In this document: piece by piece, positions 1-8,495 of the stretch
Numbering within the stretch: the first letter of the stretch is position 1
How the letters are laid out: each line of letters begins with the position of its first letter
Assembly: GCA_038749595.1 (NCBI GenBank)
Contig: JBCDHW010000008.1
Span: forward strand, 1-64,000
DNA: 64,000 nt
Direction: 5' to 3'
Source: Parvularcula sp038749595
GTDB taxonomy: Bacteria > Pseudomonadota > Alphaproteobacteria > Caulobacterales > Parvularculaceae
Program-made: the position numbers and the translations under genes
Notes under the pieces: generated by a model
Seen by the model: the letters and a program-made list of their open reading frames with translations, nothing else
What the model was told of the DNA's origin: nothing
The model's database searches: none

Positions 1-13
1 AGCCGGAGGTGGT

Positions 14-161
14 CGCGCGCTGACAACGCGCTCAGACAGCCGAAGGCGATAGCGCGCTGACAACGCGCTCAGACAGCCGAAGGCGATAGCGCGCTGACAA
101 CGCGCTCAGACAGCCGAAGGCGATAGCGCGCTGACAACGCGCTCAGACAGCCGAAGGCGAT
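14..161. repeat. Tandem array of four 37-bp palindromic (REP-like) units
   Basis: Four head-to-tail copies (14-50, 51-87, 88-124, 125-161) are followed by the first bases of a fifth. They are identical except for the first base of copy 1. Each unit can fold: GCGCT pairs with the AGCGC that opens the next copy, around an inner GCC-gaa-GGC stem. A diverged copy lies at 8462-8499, where the inner stem is GGCC-ggaa-GGCC, so pairing is kept while sequence changed. That is typical of a REP-like palindromic element (inference). There are no variable spacers, so it is not a CRISPR array. The rest of 1-358 shows only the hairpin at 308-329. Confidence 0.85.
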
Positions 162-307
162 AGCGCACTAAGAATGTTCAAAGTTGAACTTCTTGCTTGC
201 TTTGGCCACCGACGAAACTGATCCCCCGTAGACGTTCTTTAGGCCTAGTCGATCGCTATACTGACGATCTACCGCAACGCGATGGGGGTTTTGAAACGAA
301 ATGGTAT

Positions 308-329
308 GGGGCTGCGCAATCGCAGCCCC
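308..329 (-). terminator. Hairpin downstream of the VPLPA-CTERM gene
   Basis: A 9-bp perfect stem (GGGGCTGCG / CGCAGCCCC) with a 4-nt CAAT loop lies about 30 bases past the stop codon at 359. Read on the minus strand it is followed by a weakly T-containing stretch, not a clean T-run, so it is either a weak intrinsic terminator or a 3'-end stabilising hairpin. Confidence 0.45.
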
Positions 330-358
330 ACATCTCCCCCCTCGCGGACGACAGCGGT

Positions 359-1540
359 TCAGGCTCTCCGCCGCCGTCGGCTGGCCGCCATGATCGAGGC
401 CATGCCGCACGCCATCAGCGGCAGCGCAGCGGGCAAGGGCACTTCGGAGAGGGCCACCAGGCGGCCGCCGTTAGGCGAGAGGCCGTTCTCGGTGATGTAG
501 ATCGTGCCATCTGCTCCCACGGCCACGCTGGTCGGGTTCAAAAGACCAGCGACCAGCAGCGTCTTCACCCCCAAATCGTCGATGGCGAAGAGTGATCCGA
601 ACGCTTCCGGGCCCACCAGGCTGTCGCTGTCGAGCTCGAGCGCGAGCAGCGTCCCGTCTCGGTCAATGGCCAGGTCGATAATGTTGGTCAGGCCGCTTGC
701 GAATTCGGTCAAGCTGCCGTCAGCCGCGACTTCGTAGATCTTCGCGCTTCCTGGCGGAAATGGAAAGCCCGTCAGTTCACTGACCAAAATATTGCCGTCT
801 TGGTCTTCAACAATCCCGGTCGGCACCGATTCATAAACGGGTGGCCCGAACGGCAGCGGATTGGGGCTGACCGGAAGAACGCTCCGTACCGAGACCGTAT
901 TATCGGCCGCGACGTCGAGGACCGTGTTGCCCCCCGCATCGCTGACGACGAACCCATCGCCTGAGGCAACCACGCCGTAGGGGTTGGAGTTGAGACCGCC
1001 GCCGTCAGGGTTCGTTTGCTCGACCGCAGCGATGTCGGCCACTTTGACCAGACCACCCGCCTCAAGCGCGACCAGCGACCCGAACACGCCGCCATCCTGC
1101 TCCCCCGCAAACGCAGAGCGCAGTGCAGGGTCGGCACCAAAGCCAAACAGGATGTGCGGCGTGCCGTCGGGCGCAAAGGTGATGTCGTGGGCACCGGTTG
1201 CGGCGAAACCTGGTACCGACGCTAGCGAGGGCAAACCGCTAGCGACAACGGTGGTCACGCCGCCGATGGTCCGGGTCACCTGGCCAGAATTCCCGAAAAA
1301 GACGGTCTCGCCATTGTCGTCGACGATGGAGGGGCCAGAGCCGCCTTTGCCCGCCTCGACAACCCAAAGCGCGCCATCGTCATCGACGACCACACTTCGC
1401 GGGTTCGCCAGCCCGTCTAAGACAGTCTCCCCCACGGCGAAGGGAGCGCTGAACGCACTCCCGGTGGTGAGGGCGGTGCCCATCAACACCGCGGCTAGGG
1501 CGACCGCGCCCCGGTTTCTTTTGCTTCTGCTCGACCGCAT
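359..1540 (-). CDS. ScyD/ScyE-family beta-propeller protein with VPLPA-CTERM sorting signal
   Basis: This 393-residue protein starts with a signal peptide (residues about 10-31, ending GSAFSA). A long extracellular region follows with NHL/SMP-30-like propeller blades (NPRSVVVDDDGALWVVEAGKG and similar DG..LWV/DG.I.ITE strands), as in the ScyD/ScyE family. The C-terminus is a VPLPA-type sorting signal: VPLPAALPL, a short hydrophobic segment, then SRRRRRA. In this family the tripartite tail is cut and the protein surface-anchored by an exosortase; no exosortase gene is in this window. The ATG at 1540 is preceded by AAGGAG at good spacing. It is divergent from the wHTH-TPR regulator. Its ligand and role are unknown. 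Confidence 0.85.
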   Translation of the reverse strand: MRSSRSKRNRGAVALAAVLMGTALTTGSAFSAPFAVGETVLDGLANPRSVVVDDDGALWVVEAGKGGSGPSIVDDNGETVFFGNSGQVTRTIGGVTTVVASGLPSLASVPGFAATGAHDITFAPDGTPHILFGFGADPALRSAFAGEQDGGVFGSLVALEAGGLVKVADIAAVEQTNPDGGGLNSNPYGVVASGDGFVVSDAGGNTVLDVAADNTVSVRSVLPVSPNPLPFGPPVYESVPTGIVEDQDGNILVSELTGFPFPPGSAKIYEVAADGSLTEFASGLTNIIDLAIDRDGTLLALELDSDSLVGPEAFGSLFAIDDLGVKTLLVAGLLNPTSVAVGADGTIYITENGLSPNGGRLVALSEVPLPAALPLMACGMASIMAASRRRRRA

Positions 1541-1774
1541 GGAACACTCCTTTTCACTCAGTCTCTCAATCGCGACACGTTCATGAGCGGCGCGGCAATC
1601 GCCCTTTCAGGGCCTGCGACAGCCGCCGCTCTGTCGTTGGTGAGAGGGTGTGCGCGGGGCCGCCGTTCTGTCCTGACGATGCGCTGAGGGATCAGGCAAG
1701 CGGCCCGAAGGCAGCGCTAGGCATCTGTCTGTGCAGGGTAAAAAACCGAAAAGTCAGGCCTGGCCTTTCGCAGT

Positions 1775-1794
1775 CCGTAAGCTTGCCGTAAGCT
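1775..1794 (+). promoter_or_regulatory. Direct repeat CCGTAAGCT x2, possible wHTH operator
   Basis: CCGTAAGCT occurs at 1775-1783 and again at 1786-1794, an 11-bp period (one helical turn), inside the divergent intergenic region and immediately before the regulator gene. OmpR/PhoB-type winged-helix proteins usually bind head-to-tail half-sites about 10-11 bp apart, and the gene that follows encodes such a domain. An autoregulatory operator is therefore a reasonable inference. The site also argues against the far-upstream GTG at 1731 as the true start. Confidence 0.4.
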
Positions 1795-1820
1795 CTTACC
1801 GCATGGGTAGGGGGCCTTGC

Positions 1821-3836
1821 GTGGCACAGTCTCAACCACATTCGGCAGCGTTTCGGGTCGGCGACGTGCGCGTCGCGCCCGACCTCAACCGCCTCGACGG
1901 AGGGGACCGCAGCGCTCAGCTTGAGCCGCGGGTCATGGATGTGCTCGTCGCTCTGGCGCGCGCGGACGGCGCGGTGGTCAGCCGCCAGGATCTGATCGAT
2001 CGGGTATGGGGAGAAGAGGCGGGCTCGGACGACGGCCTCAGCCGAGCCGTCTCTCTTCTGCGCAGTGCCATCGGCGAGGTGGGGGACGAGGACCGTTACA
2101 TCGAGACCATCCCGCGCCGCGGCTACCGGCTCGCGGTTCCCGTCGTCGACATCGCGGAGCCGGAAGCGGCCCCCTCGGTGCAAGCGGACGATCCTGGCCC
2201 AGCGACGGCGCGGTCAGCGCTGCCCTGGCCGATGCGCCTGGCTGCGGGCGGTCTCGCCGTCGCTCTGCTGATCGCAGCCTTCCTGTGGCGGCCCGACAAG
2301 GCGCCAGAGCCGAGCGCACTCCAAGAACCTCCCTACACAGCGTCCGTCGCCGTGCTTCCTTTCGAGCCGTTCTCGTCCGAGCAAAGCGACCGCTTCTTGG
2401 GCTATGGGCTCACCGAAGGCCTCATCCACTCCCTCTCTGCCGTGCCAGAACTCGGGGTCGCGGCCCGCACCTCGAGCTTTAGCTTTGGAGAAGGTGGCCG
2501 GCCGCGCGGCGATATCCGATCGATCGGCGAGGCGCTCGGCGTCACCCATGTCGTCGAAGGCTCGGTCCGACACGAAGGTGAGCGGGTGCGCGTGACGGCC
2601 CAGCTTATCCGGGTGTCGGATGGCCTCCACGTCTGGTCCGGCGTTGAGGAATATGACGGCCGGGATGCCTTCGAGCTTGAGGACACCATCGTTGAAGAAG
2701 TCAGCCGCGCCCTTCAGCTGCACCTCGACGTGGGCTACGGGGCGGGCACGCGACCGCAGCGCGCGATCAAACCTGCGGCACTCGCCGCCTACTACGAAGG
2801 TCTCCACCACCTGGGCAATGCCATGCGCAACGATGGCGCCGCGTTCCAAGGGTACGAAGCGCTGAGGCGCGCGGTCGAGATCGATCCCAATTTCCCTGAA
2901 GCTTGGACGGCCCTCGCGACCACCGGTGTCCAGTGGGCAAGCGGTCCGCTAGCGAACGATAAGGAGGCAGCCATCCGCCAGGTTCGGGAGGACTTGGCTC
3001 AAGCACTTCGTCTGGCTGCGGACGATCATCGCACCCACGTTGCCCACGCCCGCTTCTATGCGAACGTTTCGCTCGATCTGGACAAAGCCCGCGATCATTT
3101 GGCGAAGGCCGAGGCGCTCGCCCCGCTGGCCACCGAAACGCTCTACGCGCTGGGCCATTACGCGTGGCTGGTCGGCAAGCCGGAGGAAGCGATCAGCAGC
3201 TACCGACGGGCGCTTCGGCTAGATCCCTTCAACCTTTCGGCGCGCCTGTCCGTTGCCATGAAATTGGCTGTGCTCGGCAAAGGTGACGAGGCGTTCGAGT
3301 TTCTCGATGCTTGCCTTGAAACGGAATGCCTCGCTGAGGGTTTTGTTCCGTACGCGGCAACGGCCGCGGTGCTTGCCGGTGATGAAGCGACCAAGGCGCG
3401 CTGGGCCAGCGCTGCCGCTGAGTTTCAGGAGAAGCTCGCCTCTATTCCCCCGTCAGGCAAGCCGCGTTCGGTAGCCCTCCTGCCAGCCCATTTTGCGATC
3501 GGATTTGACGGAGATCCGACCCCTGCTCGAAAGCTCCTGTCGGAAATCGACTTCGCCAATGATCCCATTACGGACCATATCGGCATGTGGAGCCTGACCA
3601 TCGGGCCGGAGATGCCGACAGATCTGTTCGTCTCCATCCTGACGGAGTCCCATGAGCGCGGGGATTTGCTCTCGACATACCTATCGATGTGGCCATTCTA
3701 CGGCGCCGCGAGCCTGCCCGACAGCGTGCTGGAGCACCCCGCCTATGCCGCGTTGTGGAGCCGGCCCGAGCTCACACAACTCGCAGCCCTTCGTCGCGAA
3801 AACGGTTGGCCCCAAGGCCTGCCAGCCATTAAATAA
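1821..3836 (+). CDS. CadC-like membrane-anchored wHTH regulator with TolB-like and TPR domains
   Basis: From GTG 1821 the protein is 671 residues. An OmpR/PhoB-type winged helix comes first (residues about 10-105; LEPRVMDVLVALARADG and the wing strand IPRRGYRLAVPV). It is followed by one TM helix (about 138-157), a FlgO/TolB-N-like nucleotide-binding-type domain starting at ASVAVLPFEPF, and TPR-like helices to the C-terminus. This layout is known for one-component, membrane-tethered transcription regulators. The start is uncertain: GTG 1821 has AGGGGG six bases upstream, ATG 1803 has no Shine-Dalgarno, and GTG 1731 would put the CCGTAAGCT repeat inside the coding region. What it senses is not shown by the sequence. 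Confidence 0.85.
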   Translation: MAQSQPHSAAFRVGDVRVAPDLNRLDGGDRSAQLEPRVMDVLVALARADGAVVSRQDLIDRVWGEEAGSDDGLSRAVSLLRSAIGEVGDEDRYIETIPRRGYRLAVPVVDIAEPEAAPSVQADDPGPATARSALPWPMRLAAGGLAVALLIAAFLWRPDKAPEPSALQEPPYTASVAVLPFEPFSSEQSDRFLGYGLTEGLIHSLSAVPELGVAARTSSFSFGEGGRPRGDIRSIGEALGVTHVVEGSVRHEGERVRVTAQLIRVSDGLHVWSGVEEYDGRDAFELEDTIVEEVSRALQLHLDVGYGAGTRPQRAIKPAALAAYYEGLHHLGNAMRNDGAAFQGYEALRRAVEIDPNFPEAWTALATTGVQWASGPLANDKEAAIRQVREDLAQALRLAADDHRTHVAHARFYANVSLDLDKARDHLAKAEALAPLATETLYALGHYAWLVGKPEEAISSYRRALRLDPFNLSARLSVAMKLAVLGKGDEAFEFLDACLETECLAEGFVPYAATAAVLAGDEATKARWASAAAEFQEKLASIPPSGKPRSVALLPAHFAIGFDGDPTPARKLLSEIDFANDPITDHIGMWSLTIGPEMPTDLFVSILTESHERGDLLSTYLSMWPFYGAASLPDSVLEHPAYAALWSRPELTQLAALRRENGWPQGLPAIK

Positions 3837-3930
3837 TCCGTACACCGTTCCGGCTTGGCGTCTGGCGAAACCGTTCAGCGCAACCGAGCGCGAGGCGCAC
3901 ACCCACCTCTCGGGCGCCCGAAGTCACGCA

Positions 3931-4956
3931 CTATATTATCCGTGCACCAAGCAGTTTTGCGTCCTCAATGAACTCGCGCAACTCATCAATCGCCAGCCCT
4001 TCCATGCGCTCCACATGCCGCCGAAACGTATCAGCCGCGTCCGGTCTCGGCGCGTTGAGGAGGCGTTTGATCGCGTCTTCGTACCGCCGATACCGGCCGA
4101 CGCTCGGTTCCGAGAGAGACGTCCTCTCCACCGCGTTGAGCAGTGCGCTCGCCACAAACAGGCTGAGACTGATGAAGATCAGCACGTTTTGGTCAAACGG
4201 TAACGGCGTGACGCTCTCAAAGAAGGTGAGGCTGGACAGGCACGCAGCGAAGATGCCCGCGAACAGGACCACGGTGTTGACGATGCTCATCACGTCCCGC
4301 TCACGCGCTTCAAGCAGGGCGACCTCGCCCCGCGCAAACCGAAGCTGATATTTCGTCCTGTACTGAGTATACGCCTCGACGGACACGCCCAGGTGAGGGT
4401 GAGTCACATCGTCATCCGTATAAAGATTGAAAAGCTCCGACGGGTCGATATCGCACACTTCCGTCAGTCCAGAGGCCACAACCTGGTCAAGATCCACGAG
4501 GTGCCGCTTCGTGATCCGGTCTGCGGTCTCGGCGTTCAGCTGCGCCGGGGGCAGCAGACCCGCCGTCGCAATCAGTTGCGCTTTGACCGAGCGCAGGCGC
4601 TCCGCTGCATAGCGCGCCAACAGCCACTTTTCCCTAAACCGCTGGTTCCAAATGACGATCTGCACCGCGGTTGCCACTAAAGTGGCGTAGGAGAGCCCTC
4701 CGGCGAGGGACAGCAACCATGGCTCCGCGTCATCACCGCTCAGTACAGTGACCAAACAGAGCGACGCGATGACTCCCACGCCGACGAGCAAAAACACCGA
4801 AAAGCTGAAAAGGCGATAGAGCCGTTTGTTGGTCGTGCTGCGCCGGTCCTCCGCCGCGAACCGTTCTTGGAGGGCTGGGGCGGACAAAAAGTCCTGGATC
4901 GGAGCAAAGGTCTCCGCCTCGGCGCTGTCGATAAAGATATCGCTATTGTACTTCAC
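3931..4956 (-). CDS. Four-TM membrane protein coupled to TIR-WD40 gene (SLATT-like, tentative)
   Basis: This 341-residue protein has a charged N-terminus, a TM hairpin (about 50-72 and 81-102) and a roughly 120-residue soluble helical stretch. A second TM hairpin (about 225-245 and 256-276) and a helical tail (RYRRYEDAIKRLL) follow. The helix after the first hairpin (KWLLARYAAERLRSVKAQL) resembles SLATT-type pore-forming conflict proteins, but I cannot prove membership. The GTG start overlaps the TGA of the TIR-WD40 gene in a GTGA (4953-4956), so the two are translationally coupled. By analogy with TIR systems that pair a sensor/enzyme with a membrane effector, it may be the membrane-disrupting effector; this is inference. 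Confidence 0.7.
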   Translation of the reverse strand: MKYNSDIFIDSAEAETFAPIQDFLSAPALQERFAAEDRRSTTNKRLYRLFSFSVFLLVGVGVIASLCLVTVLSGDDAEPWLLSLAGGLSYATLVATAVQIVIWNQRFREKWLLARYAAERLRSVKAQLIATAGLLPPAQLNAETADRITKRHLVDLDQVVASGLTEVCDIDPSELFNLYTDDDVTHPHLGVSVEAYTQYRTKYQLRFARGEVALLEARERDVMSIVNTVVLFAGIFAACLSSLTFFESVTPLPFDQNVLIFISLSLFVASALLNAVERTSLSEPSVGRYRRYEDAIKRLLNAPRPDAADTFRRHVERMEGLAIDELREFIEDAKLLGARII

Positions 4957-7900
4957 GGCGCGGCACCATCACTGTCCAGCGGTTCAGCAACCCCAAGCCA
5001 CGCACACGGATCATACGGCTGCGAACGAAGCAGCGGATACCGAATCCGCTCCGCCTCGGTAAAGCCGCGAAAGTGCCCCCCCGTCGCCCGCCCACAAACC
5101 TCCCCAACCAAAGCCTCCGGCGGAAGCAGGAGAGCTTCGGGTACGGACCAAAGGTTCGCTGTGCTGCCGCCCGAGGGCGTGGCAACGGACCGACCATCGG
5201 GACTGAACTCGGCTAACCGGCTTGAGTAGAGGCCGGCTCCGAGCGCAATGAGTTGCGCTCCGCTCTCCACGTCCCATAGTCTCGAAGCTCTGCCGATATA
5301 AGGAGCGGTGATAATTGTCCTTCCATCGGGGCTGAACTTCGCTGATGTGACCCCACTCTCATGACCGCTCAGGACGTGCAGGCTAGCCCCGGTCTCGGTG
5401 TCCCAAACACGCGCTGTCTGGTCGTATGAAGCGGTGACAACAGCGTTGCCATCCGGACTGAATTCGGCCGATATAACGAGTTCTTCGTGCCCAGCCAGGA
5501 GATGCATCACTTCACCGGTTTCCGTCTCCCACAGGCGCGCTGTGTCGTCCGACGAAGCGGTGACGATAGTTTTCCCAACGGGGCTGAACCGGGCGGAGTA
5601 GATACCTCCATCGTGCCCAGAGAGCACACGGATTTGAGCCCCGGTCTTGACGTCCCACAGCCGGGCTGTCCCGTCGGCGGAGGCGGTGACAATCGTCGTG
5701 CCGTCCGGGCTGAACTCGGCGGAATAGACTATATGTTCGTGACCTGAGAAGACATAAAGCTCGCTGCCTGTCTCGACATCCCACAATCTTGCGTTGCCGT
5801 CCCTTGAGGCGGTCACGATGGTGGCGCCATCGGGACTGAACCGAGCAGAAGTGACTTCTTCTTCGTGGGCCGCAAGGATGTGCCGTTGCCGACCGGTTTC
5901 TAAATCCCACACGCGCGCGGTGGCGTCTTCCGATGCGGTGACCATCATGCGCCCATTGGGACTGAACTGTGCGTCGTTGATGTCGTCCTCGTGCACGGGA
6001 AAGGAACGGATTTTATTACCCGTTTCAGACGCCCAAAGAAAAATTTCCGCTGGACCTAAATTGAGGAACGCTCCGTCTCTGCGGGTCTTTCGTGGGTCCG
6101 ACACGGTTGCGACCACGTCTCCATCAGGGCTGAACCGGGCCACAGCGACATTGCCAGAGTGACCTGCGAGTTCGAGGGCGTCGCCCCCGCTGGTAACACT
6201 CCAGATGCGTGCGGTGCGGTCCCATGATGCGGTAACGATGGTTGCACCATCTGCGCCAAACGCTGCCGCGCGAACTTCGGCATCATGCCCAGAGAAAACT
6301 TGAAGTGCCAAACCGGTTCTCGTTTCCCACAGACGCGCTGTTCCGTCGTTGGAAGCGGTGAGGATGGCGTTGCCGTCCGGGCTAAACTCTGCGGTGAAGA
6401 CATACTCCGAATGTCCCCTGAGGACGTTGCGTTCTGCGCCGCTCTCGGCATCCCAAAGGCGCGCTGTGTTGTCGTCTGATGCGGTGATGATAGTGCCTCC
6501 ATCGGGACTGAACTGGGCAGATCTGACCCAGTCCCCATGCCCGCTGAGCACGTGGACTTGTGTGCCGCTCTCCACATCCCAAACGCGCGCTGTGCGGTCC
6601 CATGATGCGGTGACGATAGTGCTGCCATCGGGGCTGAACTGAGCGGAGACGACGTCGCGCTCATGCCCACTGAGAACATGGATTTGTTTGCCAGTCTCCA
6701 CATCCCAAACGCGCGCTGTGTCGTCGTCTGATGCGGTGACGACCGTGCTGCCATCGGGGCTGAACTCGGCCGAATTCACGGTTCTCTCATGGCCACTCAA
6801 AACATGCAGTTCGGCACCGTTGCTGGCATCCCAAAGTCTCGCCGTACCGTCGGATGAGGCCGTAACAATCGTGCCTCCATCGGGGCTGAACTCGGCTAAA
6901 TACAAGCTTCCTTCGTGGCCACTTAAGACGGGGAGTTCGGCCCCGGTGCTCGCATCCCAAAGTCGCGCCGTATCGTCGGAGGAGGCTGTCACGACCGTGC
7001 GGCCGTCGGGGCTGAACTGAGCGGAGTTGATGAGGCGCTTATGCCCCCTGAGGACGCGGAGTTGGTCACCGCTTTCAGCGTCCCACAGGCGCGCCGTGCC
7101 GTCGGCCGACGCCGTGAGGATCATGCGGCCGTCCGGGCTAAGCTCGACGGAGGTCACCACGCCTTCATGCCCGCGGAGGATGCTTTGGGTCTTCAATGCG
7201 GCTCGGTTGCGCCTAAGTGCGGCGAGGGACTCGGCGTTGGCCTCTGGGCCGATGAGCGACGCGACGCCTGCCTTGGTGACCAACGGGTCGCCGAGCAGCG
7301 CGACGTTCATCGCGAGGACCGGGTCATCGTCGATCGACTGGGACAGCGAACCGAAGAGGTTGTCGCGGAGGGTGTTGTTGGCGAGGGCCCCCTTGACCGA
7401 CTGCCAGCCGAACCAACCGGCCGCCGCCGAAAGCACCACCCCAACCACAAGCGCCGTTACCGCGAGGCCGCGCACCCGCCTCGCCAGCCGCGCGAGGCGG
7501 CTCGCCGCCTGTTCCCGCTCGGCAATACGGCTCTGCCGCTCCGCCTCCCGTCGTTCCTGCGCATCGGCTGCGGCGGCGAGAAAATCGCGTAACAGCGCGG
7601 GGATCTCCACGCCCGCGGGCGCTTCGGTCAGGCATCCGCGCGCCTCCTCAAGGTCAGTACCCCGCGGCAACCGGTCGTCAGGCTTGCCTGCGGCCTCCCA
7701 CTCGGTCGCTCGTTCCAGCAGCTTGGTCAGCTTGCGTTGCCACGCCACATTCAGATCCAGCGACTGGGTCAGCAGCCGCATCCCTGTGGCAAAGCCAGAA
7801 CCCGGCACCTGCGGCTCCGGATAGAAGTAAAGGTAGTTGAGACTGGCAAGAGCCCGCGGCGTCTGAACATCGGCGGCCAAGCGCTCGGGCAGCACCGGGA

Positions 7901-8174
7901 TCATCCGCTTGCCCAGGGACAAGGCCTGGTCCACTTCCCAGGCGCAAATCGCTGAATTCGCTGAGCGTTCCGTCAGCACGAACACGATCACATCGGCGTG
8001 TAGGATCAGCTCACGCGTCCGTGGCCGCCATTCCTCGCCCTGCGCGATGTCCTGGCGGTCAATGACGCAGTCGTAGTTCCGGTCTTCAAGCGCAACGACG
8101 AGCTGGTCAGCAAACAGGACGTCGTGGCGTGAGTAACTCACGAATACCCGGAGTTTTTGCTCCTCTGTCTCCAC
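4953..8174 (-). CDS. TIR domain - TM - 16x WD40 protein
   Basis: The protein has 1073 residues. Residues about 8-115 form a TIR_2-type domain: FVSYSRHD opens strand A, DRQDIAQGEEW forms the BB loop region, and ERSANSAICAWEVDQAL carries the usual S..S..C..E pattern with Glu80 as the candidate NADase residue. A charged helix (205-235) and a TM helix (about 237-257) follow. Sixteen WD40 repeats run from 331 to about 1016, most exactly 42 residues long (SPDG...VTAS.D.TARLWD). A tail with C, R.FT..ER and PC ends the protein, as in related proteins. The start is GTG 8174. TIR enzymes of bacterial immunity cleave NAD+; the WD40 propellers would sense a trigger (inference). It forms an operon with the four-TM protein. 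Confidence 0.9.
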   Translation of the reverse strand: METEEQKLRVFVSYSRHDVLFADQLVVALEDRNYDCVIDRQDIAQGEEWRPRTRELILHADVIVFVLTERSANSAICAWEVDQALSLGKRMIPVLPERLAADVQTPRALASLNYLYFYPEPQVPGSGFATGMRLLTQSLDLNVAWQRKLTKLLERATEWEAAGKPDDRLPRGTDLEEARGCLTEAPAGVEIPALLRDFLAAAADAQERREAERQSRIAEREQAASRLARLARRVRGLAVTALVVGVVLSAAAGWFGWQSVKGALANNTLRDNLFGSLSQSIDDDPVLAMNVALLGDPLVTKAGVASLIGPEANAESLAALRRNRAALKTQSILRGHEGVVTSVELSPDGRMILTASADGTARLWDAESGDQLRVLRGHKRLINSAQFSPDGRTVVTASSDDTARLWDASTGAELPVLSGHEGSLYLAEFSPDGGTIVTASSDGTARLWDASNGAELHVLSGHERTVNSAEFSPDGSTVVTASDDDTARVWDVETGKQIHVLSGHERDVVSAQFSPDGSTIVTASWDRTARVWDVESGTQVHVLSGHGDWVRSAQFSPDGGTIITASDDNTARLWDAESGAERNVLRGHSEYVFTAEFSPDGNAILTASNDGTARLWETRTGLALQVFSGHDAEVRAAAFGADGATIVTASWDRTARIWSVTSGGDALELAGHSGNVAVARFSPDGDVVATVSDPRKTRRDGAFLNLGPAEIFLWASETGNKIRSFPVHEDDINDAQFSPNGRMMVTASEDATARVWDLETGRQRHILAAHEEEVTSARFSPDGATIVTASRDGNARLWDVETGSELYVFSGHEHIVYSAEFSPDGTTIVTASADGTARLWDVKTGAQIRVLSGHDGGIYSARFSPVGKTIVTASSDDTARLWETETGEVMHLLAGHEELVISAEFSPDGNAVVTASYDQTARVWDTETGASLHVLSGHESGVTSAKFSPDGRTIITAPYIGRASRLWDVESGAQLIALGAGLYSSRLAEFSPDGRSVATPSGGSTANLWSVPEALLLPPEALVGEVCGRATGGHFRGFTEAERIRYPLLRSQPYDPCAWLGVAEPLDSDGAAP
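5127..7184 (-). repeat. Sixteen WD40-encoding 126-bp tandem repeats
   Basis: Within the TIR gene the WD40 blades form DNA-level tandem repeats with a 126-bp period. Neighbouring units share long near-identical blocks; for example, the stretch around CCCAAACGCGCGCTGTG at about 6577 recurs 126 bp on, near 6703. Repeats 1-8 and 10-14 are 42 codons each. Repeat 9 carries a 14-codon insertion with an unusual PRKTRRDGAFL stretch, and the last two are degenerate. The homogeneity suggests recent expansion or gene conversion of blades. Confidence 0.85.
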
Positions 8175-8456
8175 CGCCCCTCACTTCGCTCGACGCCATC
8201 CGCCCTGGGCGCAAACTGCAGCCAACACGAGGCGCGATCAAGCCGGGGGGGTCTGCCGACTCAGTGATGCGCGAGTGCGTTCTTGAGGCTGCCAAGCTCG
8301 GTTCAGCCAAGCCCGGCTCAATGTCCGAGCGCCAGGCTGCGCACTAATCTTCCGTATACTGTGAATTGAGAGCAAGCTTCGCTCGTCGCAACAGCCCCAA
8401 CACCCGAGAGCGAAGCGAGACGCGACCACAAAAGCGACCCAAAGGCAGCAGCGCCA
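8175..8456. other. Intergenic region upstream of the TIR-WD40 gene
   Basis: No convincing gene is seen. It must hold the promoter of the TIR-WD40 pair, but I cannot pick out -35/-10 boxes with confidence. GCGCACTA followed by TCCG (8339-8353) resembles ACGCACTA...TCCG at 3926-3941, just past the far end of the two-gene unit, so short related sequences flank that unit on both sides. Confidence 0.4.
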
Positions 8457-8495
8457 CCAAAACCGCGCTCAAATAGGCCGGAAGGCCGATAGCGC
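8457..8495 (-). terminator. tRNA-Thr terminator hairpin, a diverged copy of the 37-bp repeat
   Basis: Read on the minus strand from the tRNA CCA end, GCGCT pairs with AGCGC around an inner GGCC-ttcc-GGCC stem, then GGTTTTGG follows, which would work as an intrinsic terminator. The sequence 8462-8499 is clearly related to the tandem units at 14-161 (shared GCGCTCA.A.AG..CCG.AAGGC.GATAGCGCACTA pattern), with compensatory change in the inner stem. Confidence 0.6.

Noticed and set aside
1..161. Possible CRISPR array from regularly spaced repeats
   Set aside because: The 37-bp units touch each other with no spacers and are nearly identical; no cas genes are near. It is a simple tandem array of a palindrome.
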